A DNA stretch of 64,000 bases from Solen grandis (taxonomy: Eukaryota; Mollusca; Bivalvia; Adapedonta; Solenidae): assembly GCA_021229015.1 (NCBI GenBank), contig CM037780.1:64075952-64139951 (forward strand), given 5' to 3'. The position numbers were made by a program, and so were the translations under genes. Positions 34,460-46,583 of the stretch are shown in pieces. Below the pieces are notes generated by a model. The model was not told the DNA's origin. It made no database searches and saw only the letters and a program-made list of their open reading frames with translations. Every line of letters begins with the position of its first letter. Positions within the stretch are counted from its first letter, which is position 1.

Positions 34460-34601
34460 TTAAAATGAGTCTATATGAGGGAAAGGGTCAAAATGAGTCT
34501 ATATGAGGGAAAGGGTTAAAATGAGTCTATATGAGGGAAAGGGTTAAAATGAGTCTATATGAGGGAAAGGATTAAAATGAGTCTATATGAGGGAAAGGGT
34601 T
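34434..34601 (+). repeat. 28-bp tandem made of the F1 terminus, six units
   Basis: Six head-to-tail units of 'aaaatgagtctatatgaggg' plus 'aaagggtt', i.e. the right end of the F1 MITE plus its TTAA. The first unit belongs to copy 2. Confidence 0.9.
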
Positions 34602-34700
34602 ATAAATGATTGATTGGCAAAAATCAACAATTATCATCTGTTTATTAAAAAGTTAGGCCAAGACCAAATAACAGTTAAAGTTACAGTTCTAAGGTCTCAC

Positions 34701-34784
34701 CTGCTCTTTATATTTAAGATCATCAACTAGAACTGAGTTTGTCTTGGCTGTACCCTCTATTCTATTGAGTCTGTCATTTTGGAG
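34701..34784 (-). CDS. Coiled-coil protein, exon 3 of those visible
   Basis: An 84-nt exon (28 codons, phase 0 both sides) from acceptor 'tataattttcag' to donor GTGAGA. It encodes LQNDRLNRIEGTAKTNSVLV then DDLKYKEQ. It continues the coiled coil started at the end of exon 2. Short but well supported by both splice signals and by phase with its neighbours. Confidence 0.78.
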
Positions 34785-35218
34785 CTGAAAATTATAAATA
34801 TATATGGTATTACATATATAGAAGAGACGCATTAAAGACTTACATTAAGAAACACAAGTGCTAACAAATTATTTGCAACCATCAGGTGGAGCTTGAACAA
34901 TTCCTGAAGAGGAACAGGGTATGAAACAACAGTACTCAAATGAACGCGAAACTAGACAAGCACTCGTGTTACTGAGCGCACCTTTGATGTGTCTCTCTAC
35001 TATCAAGAAGCACAAAGAAAAACATTATAAAACTTTAAAGCAACCTGTTAATGAAGTGATTTCTAGAATGAATATTTCCAATCAAAGTCACCATAAATGT
35101 ACAATATTCTGCTCTTGTAAAACTGTTAACCAGTCCAGCTAGTCCAGTATTTCATTATGTTTCTCAATATACCAATATAAAGATCTTAGGTAATACTGGT
35201 TGAGTCCCTCATTCGTAC

Positions 35219-35474
35219 CTCAAGTGTTTCCTGGGCCTCCTTCAATTTGTGAACCAGGACAACCCTGCGGTTCTCACTATCATCAAGGTTATCCTTCAGG
35301 TGACGCAGCGAAAGGCCAAAAGGTCGCATTCGTTGGCTCGAGGTCAAGGATGGATCAAGGTCACCAGTGTTATTAAGGTTTATCCTTGACAATGAGCGTG
35401 AGCGGTTCATCATGGTGGGGGAGTAGTCGTCAGACAAGAAGAGCCCAGACCTGCTGCGGGATTTCATGGTGGAG
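35219..35474 (-). CDS. Coiled-coil protein, exon 2 of those visible (Ser/Arg-rich N-terminal part)
   Basis: A 256-nt exon (phase 2 in, phase 0 out) from acceptor 'ctgtctgtttcag' to donor GTACGA. It completes an Asn codon and reads NSTMKSRSRSGLFLSDDYSP, then MMNRSRSLSRINLNN, then RPFGLSLRHLKDNLDDSENR and RRVVLVHKLKEAQETLE. The first ~55 residues are Ser/Arg-rich and likely disordered, with possible phosphorylation sites; the coiled coil starts near SLRHLKDNL. I do not recognise the family with confidence; a centrosomal, ciliary or cytoskeletal scaffold is a guess from the layout. The acceptor lies at the edge of the 44-bp minisatellite. Confidence 0.85.
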
Positions 35475-35477
35475 CTG

Positions 35478-36505
35478 AAACAGACAGGCACATCAACTAT
35501 CATCAGGTACCCTTCCTAAAGAAACAGACAGGTACATCAACTATCATCAGGTACCCTTCCTAAAGACACAGACAGGTACATCAACTATCATCAGGTACCC
35601 TTCCTAAAGACACAGACAGGTACATCAACTATCATCAGGTACCCTTCCTAAAGACACAGACAGGCACATCATCTATCATCAGGTACCCTTCCTAAAGACA
35701 CAGACAGGCACATCAACTATCATCAGGTACCCTTCCAAAAGACACAGACAGGTACATCATCTATCATCAGGTACCCTTCCTAAAGACACAGACAGGCACA
35801 TCATCTATCATCAGGTACCCTTCCTAAAGACACAGACAGGCACATCAACTATCATCAGGTACCCTTCCTAAAGACACAGACAGGTACATCAACTATCATC
35901 AGGTACCCTTCCTAAAGACACAGACAGGTACATCAACTATCATCAGGTACCCTTCCTAAAGACACAGACAGGTACATCAACTATCATCAGGTACCCTTCC
36001 TAAAGACACAGACAGGTACATCAACTATCATCAGGTACCCTTCCTAAAGACACAGACAGGTACATCAACTATCATCAGGTACCCTTCCTAAAGACACAGA
36101 CAGGTACATCAACTATCATCAGGTACCCTTCCTAAAGACACAGACAGGCACATCAACTATCATCAGGTACCCTTCCTAAAGACACAGACAGGCACATCAA
36201 CTATCATCAGGTACCCTTCCTAAAGAAACAGACAGGTACATCAACTATCATCAGGTACTCTTCCTAAAGAAACAGACAGGTACATCAACTATCATCAGGT
36301 ACCCTTCCTAAAGAAACAGACAGGCACATCAACTATCATCAGGTACCCTTCCTAAAGAAACAGACAGGCACATCAACTATCATCAGGTACCCTTCCTAAA
36401 GAAACAGACAGGCACATCAACTATCATCAGGTACCCTTCCTAAAGAAACAGACAGGTACATCAACTATCATCAGGTACCCTTCCTAAAGAAACAGACAGG
36501 CAATG
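35478..36505 (-). repeat. 44-bp minisatellite, 23 units, starting at the exon 2 acceptor
   Basis: The unit 'aaacagacaggtacatcaac' + 'tatcatcaggtacccttcct' + 'aaag' is repeated 23 times with few changes (g/a and t/c at fixed sites). On the gene's strand each unit reads ...cctgtctgtttctttag, so each carries a pyrimidine tract and an AG much like the true acceptor. The true acceptor is the last, slightly altered unit. Confidence 0.95.
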
Positions 36506-36689
36506 AGTTTGAAAAGCTCAAAAGTGACTGGAAATATGAAATTATTTCTTGATATTTTCAGTAAAAAAAATATATCATGTATGGAGGGTAAATAGTCAAT
36601 TCTGACCATATCTTCTACTATTCTGTTACTCAAAATATGATATTTAGATTTCAAATTTGTTTATTTTTCTGAATATTTTATTAAACAAG

Positions 36690-36800
36690 TCAAGAAGTGT
36701 TCCCTGGAACACATATGTCATCTGCTGAAAGAAACATGATGGAAAAATTTGACAGACAAAGTGTGACAGACAAACAGACAGATGGAGAAAAACAGCTGGA
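36690..36800 (+). mobile_element. Short hairpin-headed element, family F3, copy 1 (3' incomplete)
   Basis: 'caagaa' leads into the hairpin gtgttcc-ct-ggaacac (36697-36712), then 'atatgtcatctgctgaaag' and GACAGA/ACAGAC words. The 3' 'cagcaggtgg' end present at 49514 and 59716 is missing here. Confidence 0.55.
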
Positions 36801-37012
36801 TGGACAGACTACAGAATAGTAATCCTTCAAATTGAGAATATAATGCTGCTATTTCTCCTTTCCATAATCTTTAATATCAATTTCATTGTTTAATTCAGCA
36901 ATATTATAAACATTTTCATAAGCTTCTAAACAGCAACTCAATAGCAAACTGCTTGAGTACAAGAGTAACCTTCCTACCTCCCAGAAAAGCAAAATACTGC
37001 AGAAATCTTTAA

Positions 37013-37246
37013 CCCTTTCTCTCATAGAGGACACCATGAAAAGACCTATGCGAACAGCATAAAACCAGATCAGCCTGCGAGTAATTTGCAGGCTGATCAG
37101 GTTTTATGCTGTTCGCTGCTCCTCAGTGGTCTGGAAATGAGGATTTTGTAATAAAATTTGGTAAGGTTTCACTTTGGTTATCTGCAAATCAGGCTTTATG
37201 TGGTACCTATTGAGTGCGTCAAAATGAGTCTATATGAGGGAAAGGG
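37013..37246 (+). mobile_element. TTAA MITE family F1, copy 3
   Basis: Full-length, with a mutated palindrome centre (gcgagtaatttgc). The right flank TTAT (37247-37250) is shared with the F2 element that follows directly. Confidence 0.85.
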
Positions 37247-37250
37247 TTAT

Positions 37251-37459
37251 CCCTTTACCTCATGAATATTCATATTCAAACTTATGACTTGACTGACCTT
37301 TAAATGGTTTATAAAATGAGGTATTCTTCTATGCCACATATGACTGTGTAGAAACTGAGCTACACTATTGTATGAGCAAACAGAGGTGACCCAGATCAGA
37401 CAGCTCTGATCTGGGTGTACTCTGTTTGTCTATGTCTCAAAATGAGTCTATATGAAGGG
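37251..37459 (+). mobile_element. TTAA MITE family F2, copy 1
   Basis: It starts CCCTTTACCTCATGAATATT and ends TATATGAAGGG before TTTAA. The internal palindrome is 'cccagatcagaca' / 'tctgatctgggt'. It has F1-like termini but a different interior. Confidence 0.7.
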
Positions 37460-38201
37460 TTTAATCTTTGGGAAAATTCTCAAGCCAGTTTCCAAATCAA
37501 TCTCCTTGCTTTGCTGTCCTCCATTTTAAATCTACCTATTCAACAAACTCAGCAATAAGCAGTTATTTTCAGAAGTACTGTATACATATCAGTGGTGCTT
37601 TATATCAAGGTAAAGTGGGGGTGAATTCTGTACAGCCACTGTAAACACATAATAACCAAACAAATATGGCACTCAGATATTTTAATTAAAAATTTAAACA
37701 TGCTATGTACCTTACTCAATACTGTCCATTACAATAAATAATTCACCTTAGGTAAACATTCTGAATTTAGTTCAATAACAAGAAAAACTGGTCTGCTTTA
37801 GCAGGCATATTGAACATTTCAATACTATGCAACAGAAAATGCATAGAGCAATGTATTTTTTTTATCCATAGATCAACTGCAATTTTACAACAAAAAAAGG
37901 ATTGCAAATTAACTGCATTGTACTGTATTATTTTGTTGTTTTGAATAAAAAATGTTATGAATTACATAATAATATTAAAATGGAAAATAGATATCATAGC
38001 ATTAATATGCCAAATGCAATATGAAAGATAAAGATTATTGTACTGTAATGTTTGGCTCAGGGTATGTTTGAAAATGAACACAAAAGAAGAAAGAAAGTTA
38101 ATAATGGGTTGTTGCTGTTCATGTGTCAACATTAAATAATTTTGAATTGCAAAGCAGAAGTTTGCGCTTTTACTGTCATAGCTTTTGAGTATTTTTCTTA
38201 C

Positions 38202-38350
38202 TTAAAGCCACTGTCATCATCAGGGAAGAGTGACAGCATCGAATCCTGTGTGGGGTTATGTCCCTTGAGTGAGTTGACCGATCCTCGCCCAGGGCTCAGC
38301 ACCTGTGACCCGTAATACATATCTGTGTCACGGGTTGGAAACTGGTCCAG
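38202..38350 (-). CDS. Coiled-coil protein, exon 1 of those visible
   Basis: A 149-nt exon (49 codons plus two bases, phase 2 out) between acceptor 'tctgtatttcag' and donor GTAAGA. It encodes LDQFPTRDTDMYYGSQVLSP, then GRGSVNSLKG and ending DSMLSLFPDDDSGF. It is acidic and Ser-rich, with no coiled coil. Exon 2 completes its last codon (AA+C). The first in-frame Met after the acceptor is at codon 11. The frame is also open upstream to an ATG at 38410, so this could be a first coding exon instead. No further upstream exon was found. Confidence 0.7.
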
Positions 38351-40256
38351 CTGAAATACAGACAAATCTTGCATATAGTTTGTAGCATATGTGTTATATG
38401 ACAAGGTCAATACTAGTTATACACTGCGTCATTCTTTATATAATTAAAGAGCTTACCGGTAAATTGCACTTGCATATATCATAATTACATAAACATGTAT
38501 GATACATACATACATACATACATACATACATACATACTTCATTAGTCCCCTAGTTCCATGAGGCTCAATTTTCATCCAGTCTATATTCAAATCAATTTCA
38601 CTCATAACTACCAGGTATATATTGTTCTGTGGTCTTGAATTATCCCAAATAAATGAGAATAAAAATAAATTTGTCTTAATCGGGCAGGTGTGGTGCTTTC
38701 TCTACATGTACACAGGCAATATTAACAGCTTGTCGCAATACTAACAATACATATTAAGCTTTGTCAAATATTTATATTTCTCTTGATTTTATATAAACAG
38801 AAAGAGCAGTTAACATACTGATAAATCAACTGACTAAAATAGTTCTAGCAACACACTCAAGTTTTTTGCACACCCTTGTTAATCAGTGCTTGTATAACAG
38901 ACAAATCTTCTGTATGTAAAATTCAAACATGATGTTAAACGAGCAAACTTCAGTAGTTAAAAAAATTAATGCTTCACAATACAGATAATCCAACACATGT
39001 TTTGTAATAAATCAATAAATGCAATGTCATGATACATTTGTTGAACTGCCTAAATAATCCATTTCAAATCATCAAAACAAAATACTGAATTATACAGGTG
39101 TCTGGAATACACAAAGGCTTATTAAACAGAGATAGGAAACTCATGAAAAAGCCAGTGGAAAATATTGTGTAGGCACACATCAGATAACTTTATTTTGCAA
39201 ACTTCCAAAAATTCATTGAAAAATCACGGAAGAAAATTTATCCGTTCTCTCATACATGGAATTATCTTCAGTTTGATTTTTTGTTCAAAATTCATTTAAA
39301 ATTGTGATTTGACTTCAGTCAATGTAGCAGAAAAATAACAAACAATACATAGTTCTTTTCAGCAGGTACTTTTCTATTTTACATATAACTTTTTAATTGA
39401 TTGACTCATTTTATTTATAAATAAGATATCATTTTGATGGTAATGTAATGTCCAACTGAAAGATACACTTACTTTCACAACACTTTACTTTCACATACCT
39501 TTAATAGAAAAATATTTGGAAATGAGAATTGGACAATTGTTTAATGCTTTTGTGAGATTTAGACTAGTTGCCAATCTTTGTTTAGTAAGTCTTTGGTATA
39601 CATGTGTCTCCTAAGGTTGTGTATTTAAAATTAGACTGTAAGACAAACATTCTACAAGATGAATGTTCATCTTGCAACATAAAGTGTCTTATCGATAATG
39701 AAAATGATATTATACAATACGATAACTGTGACAAATACACACATATTGATTGTAAACTTTAGCAAAAAGGTTATACAAAAAATGATTTATTATTGGATTA
39801 TGAATTTTTCATGTCAACACAATACAGTTGTTGTATTTTCTTTTCATTATCTGGCAGATAGGAATGATTATTGATCGCATGATTGATTATTGATCGCATG
39901 ATTGATTACTGACTATCATGTCTCACATGTACAGTAAAAACATATTCTCCCGGTGTGTTTGTATTTAATATTTTAAGCCACATCTCTTATACAATTGTCC
40001 ACTTTCCCAAGCTTCTGCACCTTGCTGCTCTTCTGCGGCTCCTTTTTCTTAATTCCAAACAACCAGCAATCGACTTTTCATTAAATTTTGAAAGTCAAAA
40101 AGGAAAAAGTAGTGGCCTTAAGATCTCAAAAATGTCCCAGTTAATGAGGTTGTAAATGAAAATCATTCTACAATAGATCCTTTTGTTGCTTTCTGTATAG
40201 CTGGCCTGTGTTTATAATTATTATCATTATTAGATTTGTTATAAAAACAAAACAAA
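38351..40256. other. Non-coding stretch with an ATAC microsatellite
   Basis: A CATA/ATAC run is at about 38506-38537. The rest is AT-rich with no supported exon. 'attgattattgatcgcatg' is repeated twice near 39868-39905. Confidence 0.55.
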
Positions 40257-41174
40257 ACTAGAACTATCACTAAATGTGATTAATACCCCCGCAATACTGC
40301 TTTAGAAATGATGAAGTTATTAGGATTAAGAAGAAGAGTATGAAAAAGACATTTTTACATTAGTTTTTTTCCAGATTTTTGGCTGGGTTACACAGATTGT
40401 GCTTGACCATTGTATGAAATTGTTTTGAATTCCAACCAGTAGTTTTAAAGTTAAGCTCTGGACAAGGAAAAGTAACAAAGTGCAATAACTCTGTAATTAC
40501 AATAGATAGAGTTATGGTTCTTGTGCACTGCACTTCCTCTATTGTGGTTGACATTGTTGAAATTGTTTTGAATCCAACCAGTTTTCAAGTTATCTTGGAC
40601 AAGGAAAATAACAGGGAAATAACTCTGTAATTCTTAGATAGAGTTATGGTTCTTGTGCACTGCACTTCCTCATATTGTGGTTGACCATTGTATGAAATTG
40701 TTTTGAAATCCAACCAGTAGTTTACAAGTTATACTCTGGACAAGGAAAAATAACTAAGGGCAATAACTCTGTAATTCCTATAGATAGAGTTATGGTTCTT
40801 GTGCACTGCACTTCCTCTCATTGTGATTGACCATTGTATGAAATTGTTTTGAAATCCAATCAGTACTTTACAACTTATACTCCGGACAAGGTTACAAGTT
40901 ATTCTCCGGACAAGGTAAAAATACAAAGGACAATAACTCTGTAATTACTCTAGAAAGTTATGGTTCTTGTGCACTGCACTTCCCTACAATAAGTCAAGAT
41001 GGAGTTATGGTTCTTGTGCACTGCACTTCCTCTCCATGTGCTTGATCATTGCATGAAGTTGTATTGAATTCCAATAATGCAACGGACCGCTGGACCGACC
41101 GACCTACCAACCAACCAACCGACCGACCACCGGGTGACTCCTATATACCCCCCAAACTTCGTTTCGGGGGTATA
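40257..41174 (+). mobile_element. Tandem-core (pearl-like) element, 'taccccc' type, copy 1
   Basis: 'actaga' leads into the hairpin atcac-taaat-gtgat (40266-40280), then 'ataccccc'. Four to five diverged monomers of ~125-150 bp follow, each with 'ttatggttcttgtgcactgc' and 'actctgtaatt'. 'gaccgaccgacctaccaacc' and a 3' hairpin (ccccccaaac-ttc-gtttcggggg) ending 'gggggtata' close it; the last word complements the 5' motif. The minus-strand open frames (40360-40554, 40729-40926) are monomer sequence. Confidence 0.8.
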
Positions 41175-41454
41175 AAAAAAAACAACCTATTTTCAAAAGG
41201 GTTATTTTTTACTTAATAATCAAAGGGTACTTTTTTCAAGCTATCAAAATTATTTCAGTATATTTTAAAATCCTATAAATAGACCCGTGTACCGAGACTT
41301 AATCCAGATCTGACTTTTTGCAATTTGTTAACACCAGCATTAATTTGCCAAAATCTTGTAAAATTTATAAGAATGTAACGGTGAAAACCCTTAAAATAAG
41401 CCATATTATCTTTATATTTCATGTTTAATTTTAATACAAGAGAGTACTCATAAT

Positions 41455-41535
41455 TTCATGAAAACTTGACCCTTTAGTTCATGAAAACTTGACCCTTTAG
41501 TTCATGAAAACTTGACCCTTTAGTTCATGAAGATT
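41455..41535 (+). repeat. 23-bp tandem, three units plus a partial
   Basis: 'ttcatgaaaacttgaccctt' + 'tag' is repeated from 41455, 41478 and 41501, then a partial unit. Confidence 0.9.
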
Positions 41536-41666
41536 CATGTACACATTTATGACTTTAAAATAAATTTTCTAGAGCTTTTAATAGTTGAAGAAAACATGGA
41601 TTTTTCTTTGCTGAGCAGATTGTATGGAATCTTAGCTAAGAGGACTCTGATCAGGCAGGTCTTTAA

Positions 41667-41819
41667 GAAAAAGTCCCTGTAATGGTCCCGCTATGACTTG
41701 GACCACTTAATCTCTACCAAGAAACCAAGGTACCCTAATGATACATTTGGAACCCTTGGTTATCTCTGTAAAAGGCCATGAGGTCTGAAATGTAGCATAA
41801 CCGTTACAGGGACTTTACC
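41667..41819 (+). mobile_element. 153-bp TIR element with TTAA flanks (third TTAA family)
   Basis: The left end gaaaaagtccctgtaatggt and the right end (complement ggtaaagtccctgtaacggt) match at 17 of 20 positions. TTAA lies on both sides (41663-41666 and 41820-41823). Non-coding. Confidence 0.65.
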
Positions 41820-41823
41820 TTAA

Positions 41824-43454
41824 GAAGTCATCATTAAGTACATGTACTTTTTAAGTAAAGAATAGTCAAAACTAAGTATATTTAATTGTTAAGTAACAAA
41901 TTGTCATAATTTCAAGTTCGAACAGTCATAAAAATATATGAAGTATGTATTATACATTCAAATTTCTGTCAAAATTATGAATCAAAATATTTTTTTCACC
42001 TTAATCCTTCCACGGTACACAGATCAATTTTCTATCCACCTAACATTCCAGTAACTCTCCCACCAGCTGACACACTGCCAGTGAACAAACACACTAAATA
42101 CCCGTACCTGATTCCTAATTCTCCGACAAGCATATTACAAATCCCTCGACAGGTATACTGCCCCTGTGTACTGATAACAAAAATATCAATGCCAATTTAT
42201 CACCTATACACATTCAATCAGGCACAAATCATTGACACAGAATTTCCAAACATTTTATTTCAACTAAATTCAATCGCTTCAGAAATCTGAAAACTGTTTA
42301 TTCACCGACACCTTTTCAAAGATTCTCAATATCCATTTAATTATCATCTTTTCAAAGTATTTTCAATATTGATTTAATTTCATGCATATTTTTTATTTCA
42401 TTAAGCACAGAGTTTTCTCTCTTTCCTACGATGACGAAAGAGTCTTCAATGAACAAACACTGATCAGTTTACAACATCACAAACTACTTTGATCCTCTGC
42501 CAGTTACAACTGACCTTTTTCACAGTTCACAATCTTCTATTTTAACTCTGTCACAATTCAACTCCAAGATAAATAAACTCCAAGGCATTCACCTGATAAA
42601 TTAAATTGATTTCCAATAATATGAACAAAATATTGATCTACCGTCCAAAAACCTTTTCAAAGTTCATGAAAATAAACATTTTATTCTTTTAATTTTATTC
42701 TTTCTTGCTTAGAAAAGAATTTAAATCTCCACACATAGAGTGATCGAATAGACGGATACCAATCACATTTTAATTCACCCAAGAATGTGTCAAATAAAGG
42801 CATTTAAATATGGATATAGGTCATTCATAAAACACTTGTCGGTGCTTTAAGTGATTTACCACACGTATGAATAAAAATCCTCACCTTTATATCAGACTTA
42901 AGATGTTTCAACACTTGAGTGATACCATGGAATGCCTTGTAGAATCAGGGTCATTCATTTGGCACTAGGTCCACATTTATAAGGCAGCACATTGGAATAA
43001 ATTATAAATCTGTATACAGTATCTGAAGCTAAAGCATAATGCTATCTAAACGCCCCTCATGTTGTTTTGCAATTTTCCCTCTTTAAGACAAAGGTTGCAT
43101 ATTTCACTTTTTTTTAAACAAATTGTTTTTTGACTATTTTTTCATTTAAGGTTAATGGTAAGTCTCTTTTTTCCCTTGTACAAGGATAAGTTGCCTTTTT
43201 GTAAACACAGTACCTTATTTTTCTCTACAAAATGGGGAGGGGCGACTGCTAAAAGGAGTTGTACGGTATCTGGTTTAATCAGTTTAATCATACTCATTAG
43301 ATCTATGGAGTTATGCTTGTATATTTATAGTATCATAAATCTTATACATAAAAAATCTGAATTTAGGGAGGTTCTTTAACCATTCATTCTCTCTAAAATT
43401 TATGAAGGAGGCACTCTAGTATATTCTTTGATCTAAATTTATTGAAAGTACAGT
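41824..43454. other. Non-coding AT-rich stretch
   Basis: No exon or recognisable repeat was found. Open frames (42081-42290, 43155-43379) show no domain. Confidence 0.45.
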
Positions 43455-43640
43455 ATGTACCAACTGTTCCTAGAACTCGTCTCAAAGGTTGTAGCTTCAA
43501 ATTTATGTGCACAATTTTTACACAAAATTCCAGGCAGAAAGTACTGGTCCAACCAAGGAACCACTGAAGTGTATTTGTTAAAAGTTGCAAGAACTTGTTT
43601 CCAATCTGATGCAAAAGAAATAAATGTAATAGGCTTACTA
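43455..43640 (+). repeat. SINE family C, 3' part
   Basis: 'gtactggtccaaccaaggaa' and the tail 'agttgcaagaacttgtttcc...gatgcaaaagaaataaa' match the 3' parts at 20444-20650 and 63385-63525. Confidence 0.5.
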
Positions 43641-43710
43641 CAGTTAAATAAGAATGGTTAATCCCACTATAAATGCCCTATCAACTAGAATTGTATATTG
43701 CCAAGAAAAC

Positions 43711-44665
43711 TAGAACTATCACTGAAGGTGATTCATACCCCCACCCCCATCTTTGACACAGGATGTATTCACATAACACATAAAATGAATGTTCACACAT
43801 AGGATTTAGGCTTATAAGCATACCAAAAAAAAATATTATCACTAAAGGTGATCAATACCCACACCGGAAGTCTGTCATGTGTAGGAATACAGTTTCAAAA
43901 GTTTGCATGAGTGAAAGACTACATGTATGTAAGGTTTAAAGTTAGTGTGAGCAATGGTTCAAAAGTTTTGGACAATGCTAAAAAGTTTTGACAGACAGAC
44001 AGATAGACAGAGAGACACACATACAGACACACAGAAGAAAACAATTTGCCCCCAAGATCTGTAACTGAGGAGAATAAAAATGCAGTCTAATTATGGTTCA
44101 CATCCATATTTATTGTTTGCAAAAACCTGTCTTTAAGAATTTACATTGTGGTTTTCTTATGCACTGCACTTCCTCTCATCAAGATCAATCTACATATGAA
44201 GTTTCATCAACCTAGCTACTTTAGTATTGGAGTTATGCTCCGGACAAAATCAAAAGATTAAAAATGACAAAGGGCAATAACTCCTTTCAAAATACATGCA
44301 GAGTTATGGTTCTTGTGCACTGCACTTCCTCTCATCAAGATCAATCTACATATGAAGTTTCATCAACCTAGCTACTTTAGTATTGGAGTTATGGTCCGGA
44401 CAAAATCAAAAGATTAAAAATGACAAAGGGCAATAACTCCTTTCAAAATACATGCAGAGTTATGGTTCTTATGCACTGCACTTCCTCTCATCAAGGTCTA
44501 TCTACCTATGAAGTTTCATCAACATAGGTACAGTAGTTTTGGAGAAATGCTCCAGACAAATATTTGTAGACCAACCGCCGGACCGACGGACCAACCGACC
44601 GACGGACCAACCGACCGACAGGGTGACTCCTATATACCCCCCCAAATTTCATTTGTGGGGGTATA
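43711..44665 (+). mobile_element. Tandem-core (pearl-like) element, 'taccccc' type, copy 2
   Basis: It has the same 5' head as 40257 (hairpin atcac-tgaag-gtgat, 43718-43732) and a second partial head near 43840. Two-plus highly similar 156-bp monomers ('cacttcctctcatcaagatc', 'caaagggcaataactcc') start near 44155, 44310 and 44466. Then come 'gaccgacggaccaaccgacc' and the 3' end 'ccccaaatttcatttgtggg' + 'ggtata'. Confidence 0.8.
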
Positions 44666-46161
44666 ATAAGGATGGAAAACCCAACTATTTACCAGTGATA
44701 AACAGAATAGTAAACCTCACTATTAACTAGGGCTAAATAGCATGGTTTTAATGCCACTACTAACCTGAGGGCTTTATAAGAATGGCTAACCCCACTTTAA
44801 CCAGGTGTGTGTGTACCAAACTGCATGCAACCATACCCTGTGAAACTGTCTCAGTGTCATAAACCCTGATGTTCACAAATTCCTATGTACAGCATAAGCT
44901 GCACATGAACAGCATTTCAAATGATCTTAAGACAACTCCATAGATGACTGTAAGTGACAGATTGCATACTGAATACACAGCTGGGCTAGAAAAAGAAAGA
45001 TTATCCCCACTGTTAACCAGTGCTAAAGCAAGGAAATCAGAAGCAAGGAAATAATCATTGTAACCCAATTAGTTTCCAATGTTAGATTAGCATGGGTTAC
45101 TATGATTTTGATGCATTAATAAACTGGAAAGGAAAGAAACGCCTGGAAATGAAAGAAACGCCTAAGTCCACAATCAACACCAGCAAAGAGGGCTGGAGAA
45201 GACATGTTACCTTGACTGCAGTGTTAGTATCCCAGGATACTGGCTTCAATGCCTGAATTCCACTATGTAGCATTCTGTATCTCCATTCCCTTATCACAAG
45301 GGTCCAAGTTTGAAAAGCCTATCCACAAACACTTCAATGTCACAACACCTTTCCCCGAGATACTAAATATAATGACACAATCTTATATTGACATCCAGCT
45401 CTGGAGAAATATGAAACCTAGATACAAACAGTGATCTGTATTATCCCAGTAGAAATATCTATATAAAGTCTTCCTTTCACCATAAATACCGGTGCTCATG
45501 TAAAGACTGCTACGAAAAAATCTTATTATATATCATGGTAAATACCATGTCTCCTCAAAAAGAATGACACCACTGAGGATGAAATATTTATGGAGCCTCT
45601 CACTATATTCCACTTCAATCACGCTTTTAAATTCAGAGAGATCACCGGTTTTAATATTTTGTGGTAGTAATGAATACACACACACACATACAATCCTATG
45701 ACGGGACAATAACAAAATCAATTATCTATTTCATCCATTGAAATCATGGACAATCGTTTTTCTAGTATGTGTTATATTTAAAATCAGTAAACTTTTCTAT
45801 TGTTCACTGTCACCAATCTTTAATGTGAAACCCAGCAAAGTGCCCTATGATATGTACCTTTCCATAATGATACAAAACCTGATCAGCTGGTCAATGTAGA
45901 GAATTTAATACATTAACTTAGAAAACAAAGAGAGACAATTTCATAAAGTTGAAGTTGACTATAGTCTAGGTGCAGATTCAATATCATACATTAACTTTAT
46001 CCAGTTTCCAATGAAACATTTCACAGATTCAGATTTGCTGAAATATAGACAACAGTCTAACCCTTACAAAGATTTGGGTGCATCTGTACAGTCTGATTAT
46101 GGTCTATATAATTAATGTTCAACATGTACCCCATAAACAATTTATGGTACAGACCAATTAA
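44666..46161. other. Non-coding stretch
   Basis: Words such as 'aatggctaaccccact' recur near 43654 and 44780. A ~65-bp piece near 44890 ('gcataagctgcacatgaaca') is related to one near 52150. A CA run is at about 45675-45690. No exon was accepted. Confidence 0.4.
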
Positions 46162-46395
46162 CCCTTTCCCTCATATAGACTCATTTTGACGCACTAAATA
46201 GGTATCACATAAAGCCTGATCTGCAGAAAACCACAGTTAAACCTTACCAAAGTTAATTACAAAATGCTCATTTGCAGACCACTGAGGAGCAGCGAACAGC
46301 ATAAAACCTGATCAGCCTGCGAGTTACTCGCATGCTGATCTGGTTTTATGCTGTTCACATAGGTCTTTTCATGGTTTCCTCTAAGAGGGAAAGGG
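46162..46395 (-). mobile_element. TTAA MITE family F1, copy 4 (reverse)
   Basis: Full-length, reverse orientation, with TTAA on both sides (46158-46161, 46396-46399). The hairpin centre is 'gcgagttactcgc' with one arm changed (catgctgatc). Confidence 0.88.
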
Positions 46396-46583
46396 TTAAG
46401 AAATTCAGAATGGCTAAAGTAAATAAAAATAATGATTTTTACTAAAACAAATAACCCCTCGGGTTTCCAAAATTGGTTCAAAGCCATAATTAATCGTTAG
46501 ATATAATCATTTTTTTTATTTTTGATATTTTGATTAATCATTGATTATATGATTGAAACTAGCAGACTGTATTAAAAGGTGTG

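Noticed and set aside
35478..36505. CRISPR-like regular array
   Set aside because: Units are directly adjacent 44-bp tandem repeats with no unique spacers, in a eukaryotic intron. It is a minisatellite.
45198..45256. Possible minus-strand exon (ALKPVSWDTNTAVK) between 'gaattcag' and GTAACA
   Set aside because: The acceptor lacks a pyrimidine tract, the peptide is unrecognisable and no neighbouring exon supports it.
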